Shown here: in pieces, positions 40,141 to 50,900 of the stretch | Position numbering within the stretch: the stretch's first letter is position 1 | Layout: the number at the start of each line of letters is the position of its first letter | NCBI GenBank assembly: GCA_014549065.1 | Contig: JACDOX010000024.1 | Coordinates: 3,817,298 to 3,881,297 of the forward strand | DNA: 64,000 bases | Direction of reading: 5' to 3' | Source of the DNA: Cardinalis cardinalis | Taxonomy: Eukaryota > Chordata > Aves > Passeriformes > Cardinalidae | The notes under the pieces: model-generated | Seen by the model: the letters and a program-made list of their open reading frames with translations, nothing else | What the model was told of the DNA's origin: nothing | The model's database searches: none | Made by a program: the position numbers and the translations under genes

Positions 40141-40205
40141 TTACCAAGGTTTAATTAATCATTTTGTCTCATTAGCACACTATTGGATTAAACAGAGTCA
40201 TTTTA
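40141..40205. promoter_or_regulatory. AT-rich TAAT-motif patch, candidate conserved element
   Basis: The patch contains 'ggtttaattaatcatttt', 'ctcattagcac' and 'ttggattaaac' within about 65 bp, a density of TAAT and ATTA cores similar to that at 11351-11460. The regulatory meaning is inference. Confidence 0.25.
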
Positions 40206-43200
40206 ACCTTCCTCCCTATCTTGGAATCTACTCTCACACAACTGAAGAAAATTTCCTTTGGAAAATATGATCAAGCTTTTGCATCTGTGTGGACATGGCT
40301 CTGCAGAATTAAGTTAACTTTAGCCTTTTGATTATTAACCTGAACTTGAATGACATGTTAAAGTCATTGTCTTGGAGAGAGACACCCCTGGTCCAGACAT
40401 GTCATTGGCTAAGTTGGGGAGCTTGGCTGCCCGAGTCTGAGGTGGGCTCCTTTGCTGATAAGGGCTGTGGTGAAGAGAGCTGAAGGTGAGACACTGCCCC
40501 TCCTTTCCCTTGAAAAGCAGCTGCTTTTCAGCTTTATGGCTGCTCTCACCCAGGCTGGATGGCAGCTGGGCAGCAGCTGTGCCTGGGCTCAGCCTCTGGC
40601 TCGGCCTCAGAGCAGCCTGGTCGCTGAGCTAGGTCATTGTTGGGCTGCACCTGGCCATGGCCACTGTCTCTGGGCCCAAACCAGAACCTCATGGGCATTC
40701 AGCTCCTGGCGCTGCTGCCTCCCCCAGCCTTGCTACCACCCTTGGCTCCCAGCTATCCTTCCCTGGGGGGCAGCTGGCCAGAGAAGTGCCCTACCGGGGG
40801 GAAGGATCCAGGTCAGTGTCATGCCTCAGACCTTGTTGGTCCCTCACAGCCCTGCATGGGGAGATATTTCAGGGAGGGATTTTTGCTACTTGTCTTTGCA
40901 TCTCAGTTTTCTTTTAATATTGGCCAAGCAGAATCCCTCCTTGAAAATGAAACAAAGCAAATAAACATGACCCAATTTTGCATGGAATTACAANAATAAC
41001 ATTTTTCTGTGCAAAATCATAATCCAGGCCAAGATTTTCAGAGCTTCAACAGACTTAAAAGGTTTATGAACCTTTGAGATTCATTTTGCTCTCTTTAATT
41101 AAGCTCGTGTCTTGAGAAAGCCAGGGGGATGTTTACAAACATCTTTAAAAAATAACAAACAGCAAAGACTTTGCTAGGAAAAAGCTGGTGGTCTGGTACT
41201 TCCTTCCTGCTATTTTTTCCCAGAGATAACAATTTGCTGGGGTTGTGCAGGACTTTGCAGCTTGCCTTAAGTTGAAGAGATGTCCAGAGAGATTCTTAAC
41301 AGGGCAGAAGGGAGGCTGGCGCCTAAGTGAATCCTTTTATCCCCTACAGAGGCTCCTGGAGCTCAGCCCTGGCTGCTCTGGCAGGGCATTGCATAGCTAT
41401 CTGATTATACCAAAATATATTCCCTGAAACATCTTTTCCTCTTTAATTGTGTATGCTGGGAAGAGCTTTTGCTTTCTCAGCCTCTTAAAATACTCTTTTT
41501 TCTAATGCTTTTAAAATATTTTTGTAAATGTCTTGTATGNATAAGGGCTTCAAACTATGTGATTNCTGCCACACAATGATGGAGTGGAATCTTACATTAA
41601 AAATCAATGATCAGACAGCAAGGGAAGGTCACAACAAGATCATCAGGCTTGTACTGCAGGAGCACAAGGGCAGGTTTTGATGCTGTCCCAAGCTAGCAGT
41701 CTCTGACAAGTCCAAAAAATGGGAAGATCCAAGCAAGGCTGAGCAGAAAATCCCCATATTATTTTAAAAATTATTTTCAAATCAGTGACTATATTGACCT
41801 GCTCAACAGGGCTGCTCCCTGCACCNTTTCCATTTTCCTCCACATCCAGAAGCTAAATCCTCAGCTCTTGTGAGTCCAGGTGATATTCCTGGTTGCTGTT
41901 TCTCTGGATTTAGAGAAGTCAAAGGCTGCTTTGTTCAGTGATGTGCAGTAGATAATGGGTAGAATTAAGAACTCCAGAACAAGAGAACTGACTCTTCTCC
42001 CCTTCAGGCCAAGGTAGACCAAGAGTGAGTCCAGTGAAATCACTGGCATTGTGTTACTATAAAGGCAGAGAAGAACACGAGTGTTTGAATGTTTGCCACT
42101 TAGGCCAAGAGTTTCTGTAGAGACATTTTTAACCATCATCTTCTAAACATCCTAGGTTCAGTATAATAGGGATAAAAACCCTAATGGAGGTGAGCTGCCA
42201 AGTGGGGGATTTGTCATTACTGGAGCAAGCCTCAGAGCAGAGCTCCAGTCAACTCTTCCCTGACATCTTCTACCTTATGTTCATTTAATTACTGGTGCCT
42301 TTCAGGCACAGAACAAATCATTACCAGTTAATCAAGATTTTGAAGGGATACAGGGTGATTAAATTACATGCTGGTTGGTTATCAGTGAGATGCAGAGACT
42401 ANGGAGAGGCAAAGCTTCTTCTTCAGCGTTGAAGAACTGGCTGCCCAAATAAGGGACATATTTCCTTCTGGACAATTTGTTGTGGGATCTTTGTTTCTTA
42501 TTTTCTAGGCTTAAATAGTTTCCCTTTTCTTCCCAAAAGATTAAGCCTGGTCCAACTTGGCCCATTTCAGCTGCTGCTACAGGCACTTACCAAGATGCAG
42601 TATTTTACATATATTGGTGGTTTGTTTGGTCTCACTACATTGCCTTTGCAATCACACCACGCTGGGGGATCGGAGTGTAAACCGCTGGTTCATAGCTGTC
42701 AATTTTGAAACGAGAAAGCAGCTGTTGGAAAAAAACAAGTTTCATGCTCCCCTCCTACCCAGATTTGGTATATCATCAATGAAATTACACTGTTGTCACA
42801 TCCAAGGTGAGAAATACCCAGCCAGAGGCGGGGGAAAGGCATAAAAGCCTGGCATCTGGCATTAGGAGTCATAATGAGATTTATTTATTTGGAAAATGCA
42901 GTAAAATGGAGGCGCTCCAGCTGAGGTAGAGGTTTTGTCTCCTAGGAGGTCTGGTGATAGCAGACTTGGAGGTCCCAACATTTTGTGAACAAGCAATGCA
43001 GCCTTTTGCCACCCACAAACAAAGTTACCATGGCCTGCAAGGGGAATGGGGGAAGGCTTTGTGCTCTCAGAACTTAAGCTGGTGTTGACTGACATGATTA
43101 GAATTCATTTCATTGCTCTGGGAATCCTTGGAGAAAGTGCTTGAAAAAATATCTTAGATTCTCATCACATTTCTGCTGCACTAAATGAATCTGGAAAGAA

Positions 43201-44280
43201 TCTGGACACTAATGCTTCCTGCACACATGGATCTTCTCAGATGATCGCAGCATGGCTTGAATTTGCCTCAGTTGTGTGTTCAGCCCTTTTTTTCATTCCT
43301 TTACATCCCACACTATTAAATTTTAAATTTTTAAGCAGGCTGTGGAGCCTTGCTCAGGAAACCTGGGCTGGAAGGAGAAAACATTGCCATGACCCNAGCA
43401 CCTCTAAGGAAACCCTTCTTGTTGACCAAGAGAGGTGATGGAGACCTGCTTCCCTGGCCATGGTGGGAGCAGGCTTTCCTTAGCTGCCCGTTGGAGGCTT
43501 NCCTTTTGCTTGCCTCTGGCTGGATTTGCTGGCAGTGCTCAGCACCTGCCAGNACCAGGGAGTCTCTCCCAGCTGGCTCTGGGCTGCCCAGCCCAGGCTG
43601 GGAAGCAGCAAGACATTCATCCACAATGGTACTGCTTGTTAATTTCCCTTTTTCATAGCGAGAACTGAATCAGATGGAGTTTGGTGTACTCCCTCAACTA
43701 TTTCTTACTTCCAAAAAAGGGAGTTCCAAATGCACCAGTAAGGACAAGAACTGTTGGAGGATACAGCCCTGCTCCACCTCAAGGAAACGATGGCCATGGT
43801 CCCATCAGTGCAGCTAGAGCAGGGTTAGGGCTTGTTATTGATTCTCATAATATATTTAATCTTACTAAACTTCTATTTTTTCTGTATCAATTGAAAGGGA
43901 AAGGTATTATTGTTGGANTGGCAAGCAGGTTAGAAAAAGTCTAAAACAACACTGAGTGGGCTGCTGAGTTTTCCTTTTAGAAATGATTTTTGAGCATCTC
44001 ACCCCTTTGCAACTCACAGTCATTTTAAAGCTGTTGTTGGTGACATGGGGCATTAACTCACACCTCTCTAATCCTAGCAAGGGTAAGGCTGCAATAGNGG
44101 GCTTGCTGAAATTAATAGTGAACCTGCTGTTGATTTTAATGGGAGCAAACTCAGTTTTGGTGGAGCTNTGTCTTCTGTGTGTGGTTAGGGAAGGGCAGGA
44201 GAAAGAGAAGGGGAAGCCACAGGTCTGTGGCTGTTGTCCACTTGCTCTTTCCAAGCAGCCGGTGGCTCTAAGGACACAAA

Positions 44281-44430
44281 GCGAGCACCAGCTGCTCGGT
44301 GTCTGCGGCCGCGGTCGGGCAGGCACTGCTGCCCTCCTGTGGAGAGCAGGACAGACGGACGGCTGCAGGGACACAGGGCTCCAGCGTGGCTCTGGGCAGG
44401 GCTGGTGGGGGGGAGGGGGGGGTCCCGTGG
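44281..44430. other. Small CpG-dense and G-run segment
   Basis: About a dozen CpG sites fall within 150 bp, including a GCGGCCGC at 44305-44312. They stand in otherwise CpG-poor DNA. A G-rich run (two long G tracts separated by one A) follows at about 44404-44422. It lies roughly 300-450 bp past the putative E2F7 poly(A) site. It could be a small CpG island or a chance GC patch. Confidence 0.45.
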
Positions 44431-44749
44431 CGGCCAGCTGAGGCTCACCTTGCATGGCTTTGGGCCAGGATCACCCAGTCTAACCCTGGCCTTCTCCGGG
44501 ACTTTAAGAGCCAATTGACATCGCACTGGCCCTGGTGCCTGCAACAGCTGGGCGGGAATTGTGCCCATGCTGCATGCAATAGCTCGGTGCTGGAGCCACT
44601 GGGGCGAGCTGTTATCCTCTGCTAGTCTTTCAGTGCTCACAGCCAACAAAGACTCCTCACCTGGACATGTGGTNCAGGAATATTTCTTTTCAAGATTGTC
44701 CTCGAAAGTCTTCAGTACTGAAATCAGAGCCTCAGTTTTAAGTTCATTT

Positions 44750-44755
44750 TTTATT
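44750..44755 (-). terminator. E2F7: Poly(A) signal AATAAA, distal
   Basis: 'tttatt' on the plus strand reads AATAAA on the minus strand, in the context 'CAGAATAAAAAATGAACTT'. It is the last canonical signal before the sequence turns GC-rich, which suits the end of the E2F7 transcript. Confidence 0.5.
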
Positions 44756-46517
44756 CTGTAAAAGTTCAATTTTGCTAACAGATAGTATAAAAAAATATTC
44801 AATCCAACAGTGTGATTGGAGTAAAGCTATATGCTGACAGGTAAACAGATAGCTAGAGAGCAGGAAAAGCAGGACATCTAATCACTGAAGAACAGTTATA
44901 AACAGCAATAAAATTAATATCTATATTAAACTAGCAGTGCAAAAAAACCAAACTGGAAGCAGCTTTACATTAAAAATACAGCTTTTTAAATACAGAAATA
45001 GCACCAATTTACAGAAGATGATCAGAAATGTAAACGTGGCAGATAGTTTCAAGTATAAGTTATATGCTCATCCTCCTCAACAACTGACTTGGGACAGAAG
45101 GGTTTCACAAACCCTGCAGAACTTCCTGGGTATGCACTTTGTCTCAGCACAAATACAAATTCTGCTTTTCCAAATCTGCTTTGCTGATGAGTTGTTCATA
45201 GTATATTTAAATTCTTAACTTTCAGTGAAGGTAAAGATAGGAAAGGTAAACCCATTCCCTCCTGACAGCCAACTGCTCCCCCTCANCAGTCCAGTTCAGC
45301 AGCTCAGGTACAGAACATAGCTGCCCGACTGCTTCAGTGGTCTCACTCTATTTTAGTGAGAATTTTGCACTGACAAAATCAAGACAGCATATCAACATCC
45401 TTTTTCTCCTAGGCTCAAAACTTACTTTCCCAGCCATGACTCACTGAGAAGAGGGAGTCAACCCTCATTTCCATACCTGCGGTNTTTACAGAAACTCAAA
45501 ACTCTAAGCAGAAATTGGAAACGGAAAATCCATTTTCACTCCCTGCATTTTCAAGTATAGTTAAGTTAGTTATAGCGCACAGTAACATCACCAACAANGA
45601 AAGGCAATTTTGGTGATGATGCTTCAACTGGAGCAAAGAGCCAATATTAGCTCTAATCCTCCTCCCTGCTCCCAGCTGCCATTTCACTAAAAGGTTGTAT
45701 TGTACTAGAGGGAGAGAGAAGAGACAAGGTTTGGAGAATCAGCACCCACTGTTTTCCCTGGAACCCCAGCAGCTGGTTCCTGCCCCAGCAGCAACACATG
45801 CACANGAGCAGAAGTGCAGGGGCAGCACTGTGCTAGTTACACACTGCTTTTCAAAGCAAAATTCATCTTAGTGGGTGTATAAGAAGAAATAATTCAGAAG
45901 AAAAAAATGTAAACTTTCATAACTGTAGTGTCATTAAAATTTAAAAAAAATTAGCAGTCTGAAGATGTCTCTTTACCATCCCTGAAATTTCCTATGATAA
46001 TTCTGCTACAGATTTTGATTGAACCAGGGCTAACCAAGCCCTCTCAAAACCTGTTATTGGTCTATTCTAAGAGAAGGCCACATTACTCAAACCCTCAGCT
46101 TCACTAAAATTCTTTCTTAAATTTCATTTTCATTATAAAAATAAGATGCCCTCATCAAATCCCCAGCCTCAAAGTCCTAACCTCCCTTGACCAACAAAAT
46201 GGCACATCCAAGAGTGCATCTACCCTTGGAAAATCAATGCCAGTACCAAAGAGAGAGCTGATCATGCTGGCCATTTGCTAAAAGTCCAGGCTAATGTGAT
46301 GTCAACAGCAGCACTTTCTGTCTTTTCAACAGGAGACTGCACAAATTTAATTGCAGTTTGCTACATTAGTGAAAACATACCCAAACATAAGAGCATTAGC
46401 TCTTAAAATTATATCCTATACTGATAATAGCACCATCTATTATTTGAGAACTCTGAATGTGAACTGTTAAAAGACTTTTCTTCCTCATTATCTTCTCTTA
46501 GGGTATACTGATAATTT

Positions 46518-46523
46518 TTTATT
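46518..46523 (-). terminator. E2F7: Poly(A) signal AATAAA, proximal alternative
   Basis: A canonical hexamer on the minus strand about 1.2 kb after the stop codon, inside a very AT-rich tract. Use of it would remove the distal miR-30-type site but keep the miR-26 site. Confidence 0.3.
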
Positions 46524-47743
46524 AATTTTTTATATTACTTTAAAACTCAAGGCTCCTGCTCTTTTCAACTTCTTTTTCTGGTTTAGATGGATAAGATCTC
46601 CCTTGTCTTCCCAACATGCTCAAAAGCACTATTAACTAGTCACAAAATTCCTGCAAGTGAAGAGTTAGGCACTTAAGTACACACCCCTTAAGTACACTTA
46701 AGTAAACAGCTAAGTAGGCACTTAGTAGACTCAGGTTAGACTGAATCTAGTCATGAGNGAAGTTAATGACTTATCAGTGTTCCTTGGTCATAAAGTCTAG
46801 ACTGGATATTTAAACAGGAGATGAAATCTTAGCACAGTCCTCTCAGTGGTTTGTCTCTCTTAAATCACTTTGTCAAATCTGATAAACCATTCAGGTTTTG
46901 TATTCTTTACATCTAACTTGCAAATTTTGATCAAAGTAAAAGTAAAAAACCAAAAAAAACAACCAACCCAAGGACTAATACAGTTCATTAACACAACTAT
47001 AAAAATGTTAATATTCACAGTTATTTTGGTCTTAATATTTTTCACATGTATACATTCAATCATACTGTGTTATTATTAGGTTTTCCTAACCACAAGTGCT
47101 GGGCAAATTGTACAACAACCAACTGACATTCAAGTAATCCTACCCTGAGAAAATCTGTTATTCTGAAACTGCAAAAATCCTTTTTTGCACTAATCCCACT
47201 CCAACATACAATATAAAAAGCAAGAGGCTGCACTGCAGAGGCATGCTTTGAATAGTTTGGAACCAAGGAAGCAGATGCTTTCACAACTGCAAGAGTTTAT
47301 AATTTTCACCACAGATTTACTCAGGGTAAGTAGAGTACATGCAAATGAAATGCTTACCCCAGATAAGTGCTAGACATCTCGCTTAAAACCATGAANAAAG
47401 AACTCCTGGGGACTCCAAAAGAATTTGTTTGCATCTCCTCATAGAAATAAAGAGAGTTTTCCAAATTAAAATCACGATTACAATTTGATGCCCACAAGGC
47501 TGTGTGAAGCACAGAATCTGGATTCAAATCAGTACTGAAGGAACAATTCATTAAAAGGGTTTCTGTACCAAGCGTGACTTTGAAGAAGATGGCTAACAGA
47601 ACCAGTGGGTGAATGGATAGTGGGGAAGCATGCCAAAAGGGGTGACATTTTAACATGCTCCTCTTGCCAGGTAAGAGCTTGTTCTCTTGTAATTGATACA
47701 GGGTCCNAGGACAATCTGCCCACCTCTTGCAAAGAGCGCGGAA

Positions 47744-47920
47744 TTAGTCAGGGCTGGTACTAGAGATTTCCAGTCTCCTCTGCACAGAGCTGGCATTTCT
47801 GGTCTGGTTGCCTTCATTTTTCTTCCATGCCACAGGGTCTCCAAGACTTCCAGGAGTTTTGAAAAATGCCTCATGATGTGCAGGACGAATACTCTTGGGA
47901 GTGAGAGGAGCTGATGAAGG
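47744..47920 (-). CDS. E2F7: E2F7 visible exon v11 (last coding exon)
   Basis: A long poly-T tract and 'CCACAAATAG' form the acceptor. Fifty-eight codons and TAA follow, in phase 0. It begins PSSAPLTPKSIRPAHHEAFF, continues KTPGSLGDP and ends QRRLEISSTSPD, collinear with the mammalian E2F7 tail. A basic patch (WKK...R) precedes the end. The stop codon is at 47744-47746. Confidence 0.95.
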   Translation of the reverse strand, partial: PSSAPLTPKSIRPAHHEAFFKTPGSLGDPVAWKKNEGNQTRNASSVQRRLEISSTSPD

Positions 47921-50900
47921 CTATTTGTGGAAAAAAAAAAAAAAAACAAAACCCCAAAGTGATTCAGCAGAGTTCTCTCAAAGTNTACACACAAGCAGAC
48001 AAATAGAGGATTTCTGGAAGACATTAATCCCTGTACTCTTTTCCATTATCTAGTGAAGAGAGNTCAGAACAGGGTTGAGGGGATAATCCAGGTTACTACT
48101 ACCAGAAAATTGCTGCAACCAGCTGATTCCAGAATTCTGACACAACCCTCCTGTCCTCCTAATGTTTCTCTGTAGCCATTACATAACACATAATNACAGA
48201 TGGGGGGAAAAGCCTTAGATTGCTGGGGGATTTTAGAACTTCTCTAAGTTGTAAAACCACTTCACTGTTCAGGACAAAACGTGCTATGCTGGGCTATGAC
48301 TTCAACAGTGTCCCACACCCTGTGCCACCCCTAAGATGGACACGCGCAAGCTAAGTGGAAGACAGAAGCTCTCAGCATGCCAACTGGGCACTTGTGACAG
48401 CGGTCACTGGAGTTCTTGGATGAGGGAAGAGACGAGAATGTTGACTCCATGTTCAGGAGGCTTGATTTATTATTTTATGATATATATATTACATTATAAC
48501 TAACTAAAAAGAAATAGAAGGANAGGTTTCCTCGGAAGGCTAGGCTGAGCTAAGAACAGAATAGAAACGACTGATAACAAAGGCAGCTGGCTCGGACAGA
48601 GAGTGAGAGCCAGCTCCGCCATGAGTGGTCACCAAATCCAAACATCCACAGGAGACCAATCACGGATCCACCTGTTGCATTCCACAGCAGCAGATAACCA
48701 TTGTTTACATTCTGTTTCTGAGGCTTCAGCTCCTCAGGAGGGAAAATCCTAAAGAAAAGGATTTTCACAAAAAGATGTCTGCGACAGGCACTGACACAGG
48801 GGCACCAGCCTGCGGCACGTGCTGCCATCAGACATCTGGCACAGCTCCTTCATCACCACTCCTGCCCACATTTCCCCCTTACCTGCTGCAGCTTCAGAAG
48901 GGTCACTGGGTGTCCCATACACACAGGGGAGTCCAGCTTAACAGCACTGCAAGATCTTGTNAGCACAGGACTCAGGTGCAGAGCGGGGTGAGGCGGCTGC
49001 TGTGGATCCACTGAAGGGGCGGGTGAGACCTTGGGGGTGACAATGGCCGTGGTGCTTATCAACACAGGGGTGGGTGATGCCAGGCTGGACACACTGAAGT
49101 TCGGGGAGGCAGCAGCTGAGAAGGAGCCATCGGGAATCGAGGAAAGAGGACTGGTGAACGAGGGAGAACAGACGAGAGGGAAGGAAGCCAAGGCTGCTGA
49201 TGGCACCATGACACAGGGTACACTTAGAGAAGGCAACTGGTTCGCAGCCAGGCTGATGGCACCAGGGGCTTGGTTTGCAGAGAATAGGAAATTAAAACTG
49301 CTTAATCCTAAACCAAAGAGAGAAAAAACCAAAGCATTAATAATCTTGAAAAAGGGAATTAAACTACTGTAACTTCATCTACAATTGGAAAAGTGTGTGA
49401 CAGTAGAGAAAAGTCTGCCTAGGAAGTAAACCATGACAAAAACAATAAAAAATAAGGAAGGAAAGTGTCACAATCCCCTAACTCTTCTATCCAGCTTGCT
49501 TTCCTTATTTGCCTCAATTTTACCCCCAATTGTCTATTCACTGTACCTGCATCCATTTACTTTGGCCATATGAAGTACCAACCACACNTCTTCCTGTTTT
49601 CTGCTTCTAACTTCAATTACAAGCAACATCCTGGCTAAACAAACTCTTTTTTTCCACTAACTGGAATCATCCACTGGTATATGAAAACATAGACATTACT
49701 TTTAATGAGGAAAAAAAAGCCAGACAAACCAAACCAAACAAATGGGAGACACCCACAAGGATATATCACATTAATTTTGCTGAGAGCAGCTGAACTACTG
49801 TGTTGAAGGAGAGGCTGCTCTGGCTCCCAGCTTGTCTGACCCTCCCAAACACCAGAATCAGCATTTCTAAACTGAGCATCTCCAACCTAAGTGAAATGCC
49901 ATAGACCCCACTCTGTGTCACAAATGAATCAAAGACTAAAGCAGTAGTCATGGAAATCTGCCTCACATCCTGTTCCTACAAAGCAGTCATCCACTGCACA
50001 CAAACACAGGCACAAAACATGATGGACACAAAATCCCATTGCAGTATTTTCAGCTGCTTCCTCTCGATCCCTCCAGTGTCATACAAGCAGGGCTGGCTAC
50101 ATTCCCAGTGCCTTGGGTTTCAGGGGTTATACTGATAATGCATGTTACAAGACAGTACAAAGTTTGAAGGTGATGAAATTCATACACTCAGGGGATGCTG
50201 CTGTCCTATATTGGTCAGCTTTCTGCCATATCTAGACTTCCAGCTCCTTTGACTTTTGAATGTTGGATAACTGTCTTTTTTGTACATAATTCATAACTGT
50301 CTTTTGCACATAATTCAGGCATGCAAANCCCACATTGTTCAATGCTATTCATGTTTGGGAACCTCAGAAAAATGCCTCTTTTCAGAGGAGCAATAGTTCA
50401 CATTGAGTCAAGAGATTTCAGAGTTACTAAACTACTACAGAGAACTGCTGNCAGGGTTTTTTATGCCAAATATTCACCTATTTGTAGGACTCAGTATTTG
50501 CTCAGCGAACAGATACAGAGGTTTGGGTGCCTCTAGATCTCATGGCTGTCCTTACCAGCAGTAGGCTGAACATAAAGATACTGTGGTTGGAAAGGTTGAT
50601 TGGCATTTTCTTTAGAGATGTGCTCATTTCCTGGAGGNGGTTCATCAGGGTCTTTGTTCTGAGATTGCTTTTCTTGCTCCTGACAATCTAAAGGCTTAGT
50701 AGACTCCTTGTTTGCCATCTCTGGAGCAGCAGGACTTGCAAGGTCAAGACGATTTGTTTCTAGGTGTACAGCAGCTGAACAGCCACTTCCTGGGGAAGAT
50801 TCTACCTTGGGNGACTCAGGCGGCTTCTAAGCAAAAAACAAAAATGGAAATGAAGACTTCCATTTATTTCCAAACTGAAATAAAACAGTGCAATACCTCT

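Larger units (their letters stand above)
38257..44727. other. Intergenic DNA downstream of E2F7, no gene seen
   Basis: About 6.5 kb without recognisable exons. GC-richer stretches (40,450-40,830, 43,330-43,620 and 44,185-44,600) give overlapping open frames on both strands with no family resemblance. The LIM-domain exons of CSRP2, which lies next on this side in mammals, are not present. Confidence 0.55.
44728..47743 (-). other. E2F7: E2F7 3' untranslated region (probable)
   Basis: The stop codon at 47744-47746 is followed on the minus strand by about 3 kb of AT-rich, non-coding sequence with no further splice-linked coding exon. A canonical AATAAA lies at 44750-44755 (minus), putting the cleavage site near 44,728. 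The resulting length of about 3 kb is close to what I recall for the mammalian E2F7 3'UTR. An earlier AATAAA at 46518-46523 would give a 1.2-kb alternative. Candidate microRNA sites are present: a 12-nt match to miR-26 at 47129-47140, miR-302/372-type seeds at 47364-47371 and 47094-47100, and miR-30-type seeds at 46702-46708 and 44841-44847. The end point is inferred. Confidence 0.6.

Noticed and set aside
40452..40964. Open frame of 170 codons on the plus strand
   Set aside because: It overlaps other open frames, its composition (Trp/Cys/Leu/Ser-rich) is typical of translated GC-rich noncoding DNA, and no domain is recognised.
44185..44802. Open frame of about 205 codons on the minus strand beyond the E2F7 3' end
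   Set aside because: It competes with long open frames on the other strand over the same CpG-rich patch and straddles the likely E2F7 poly(A) site. No similarity to known proteins.
48550..48828. Open frame of 92 codons in the last E2F7 intron
   Set aside because: It lies almost wholly inside the solo LTR, which does not code for protein, and crosses the LTR boundary.
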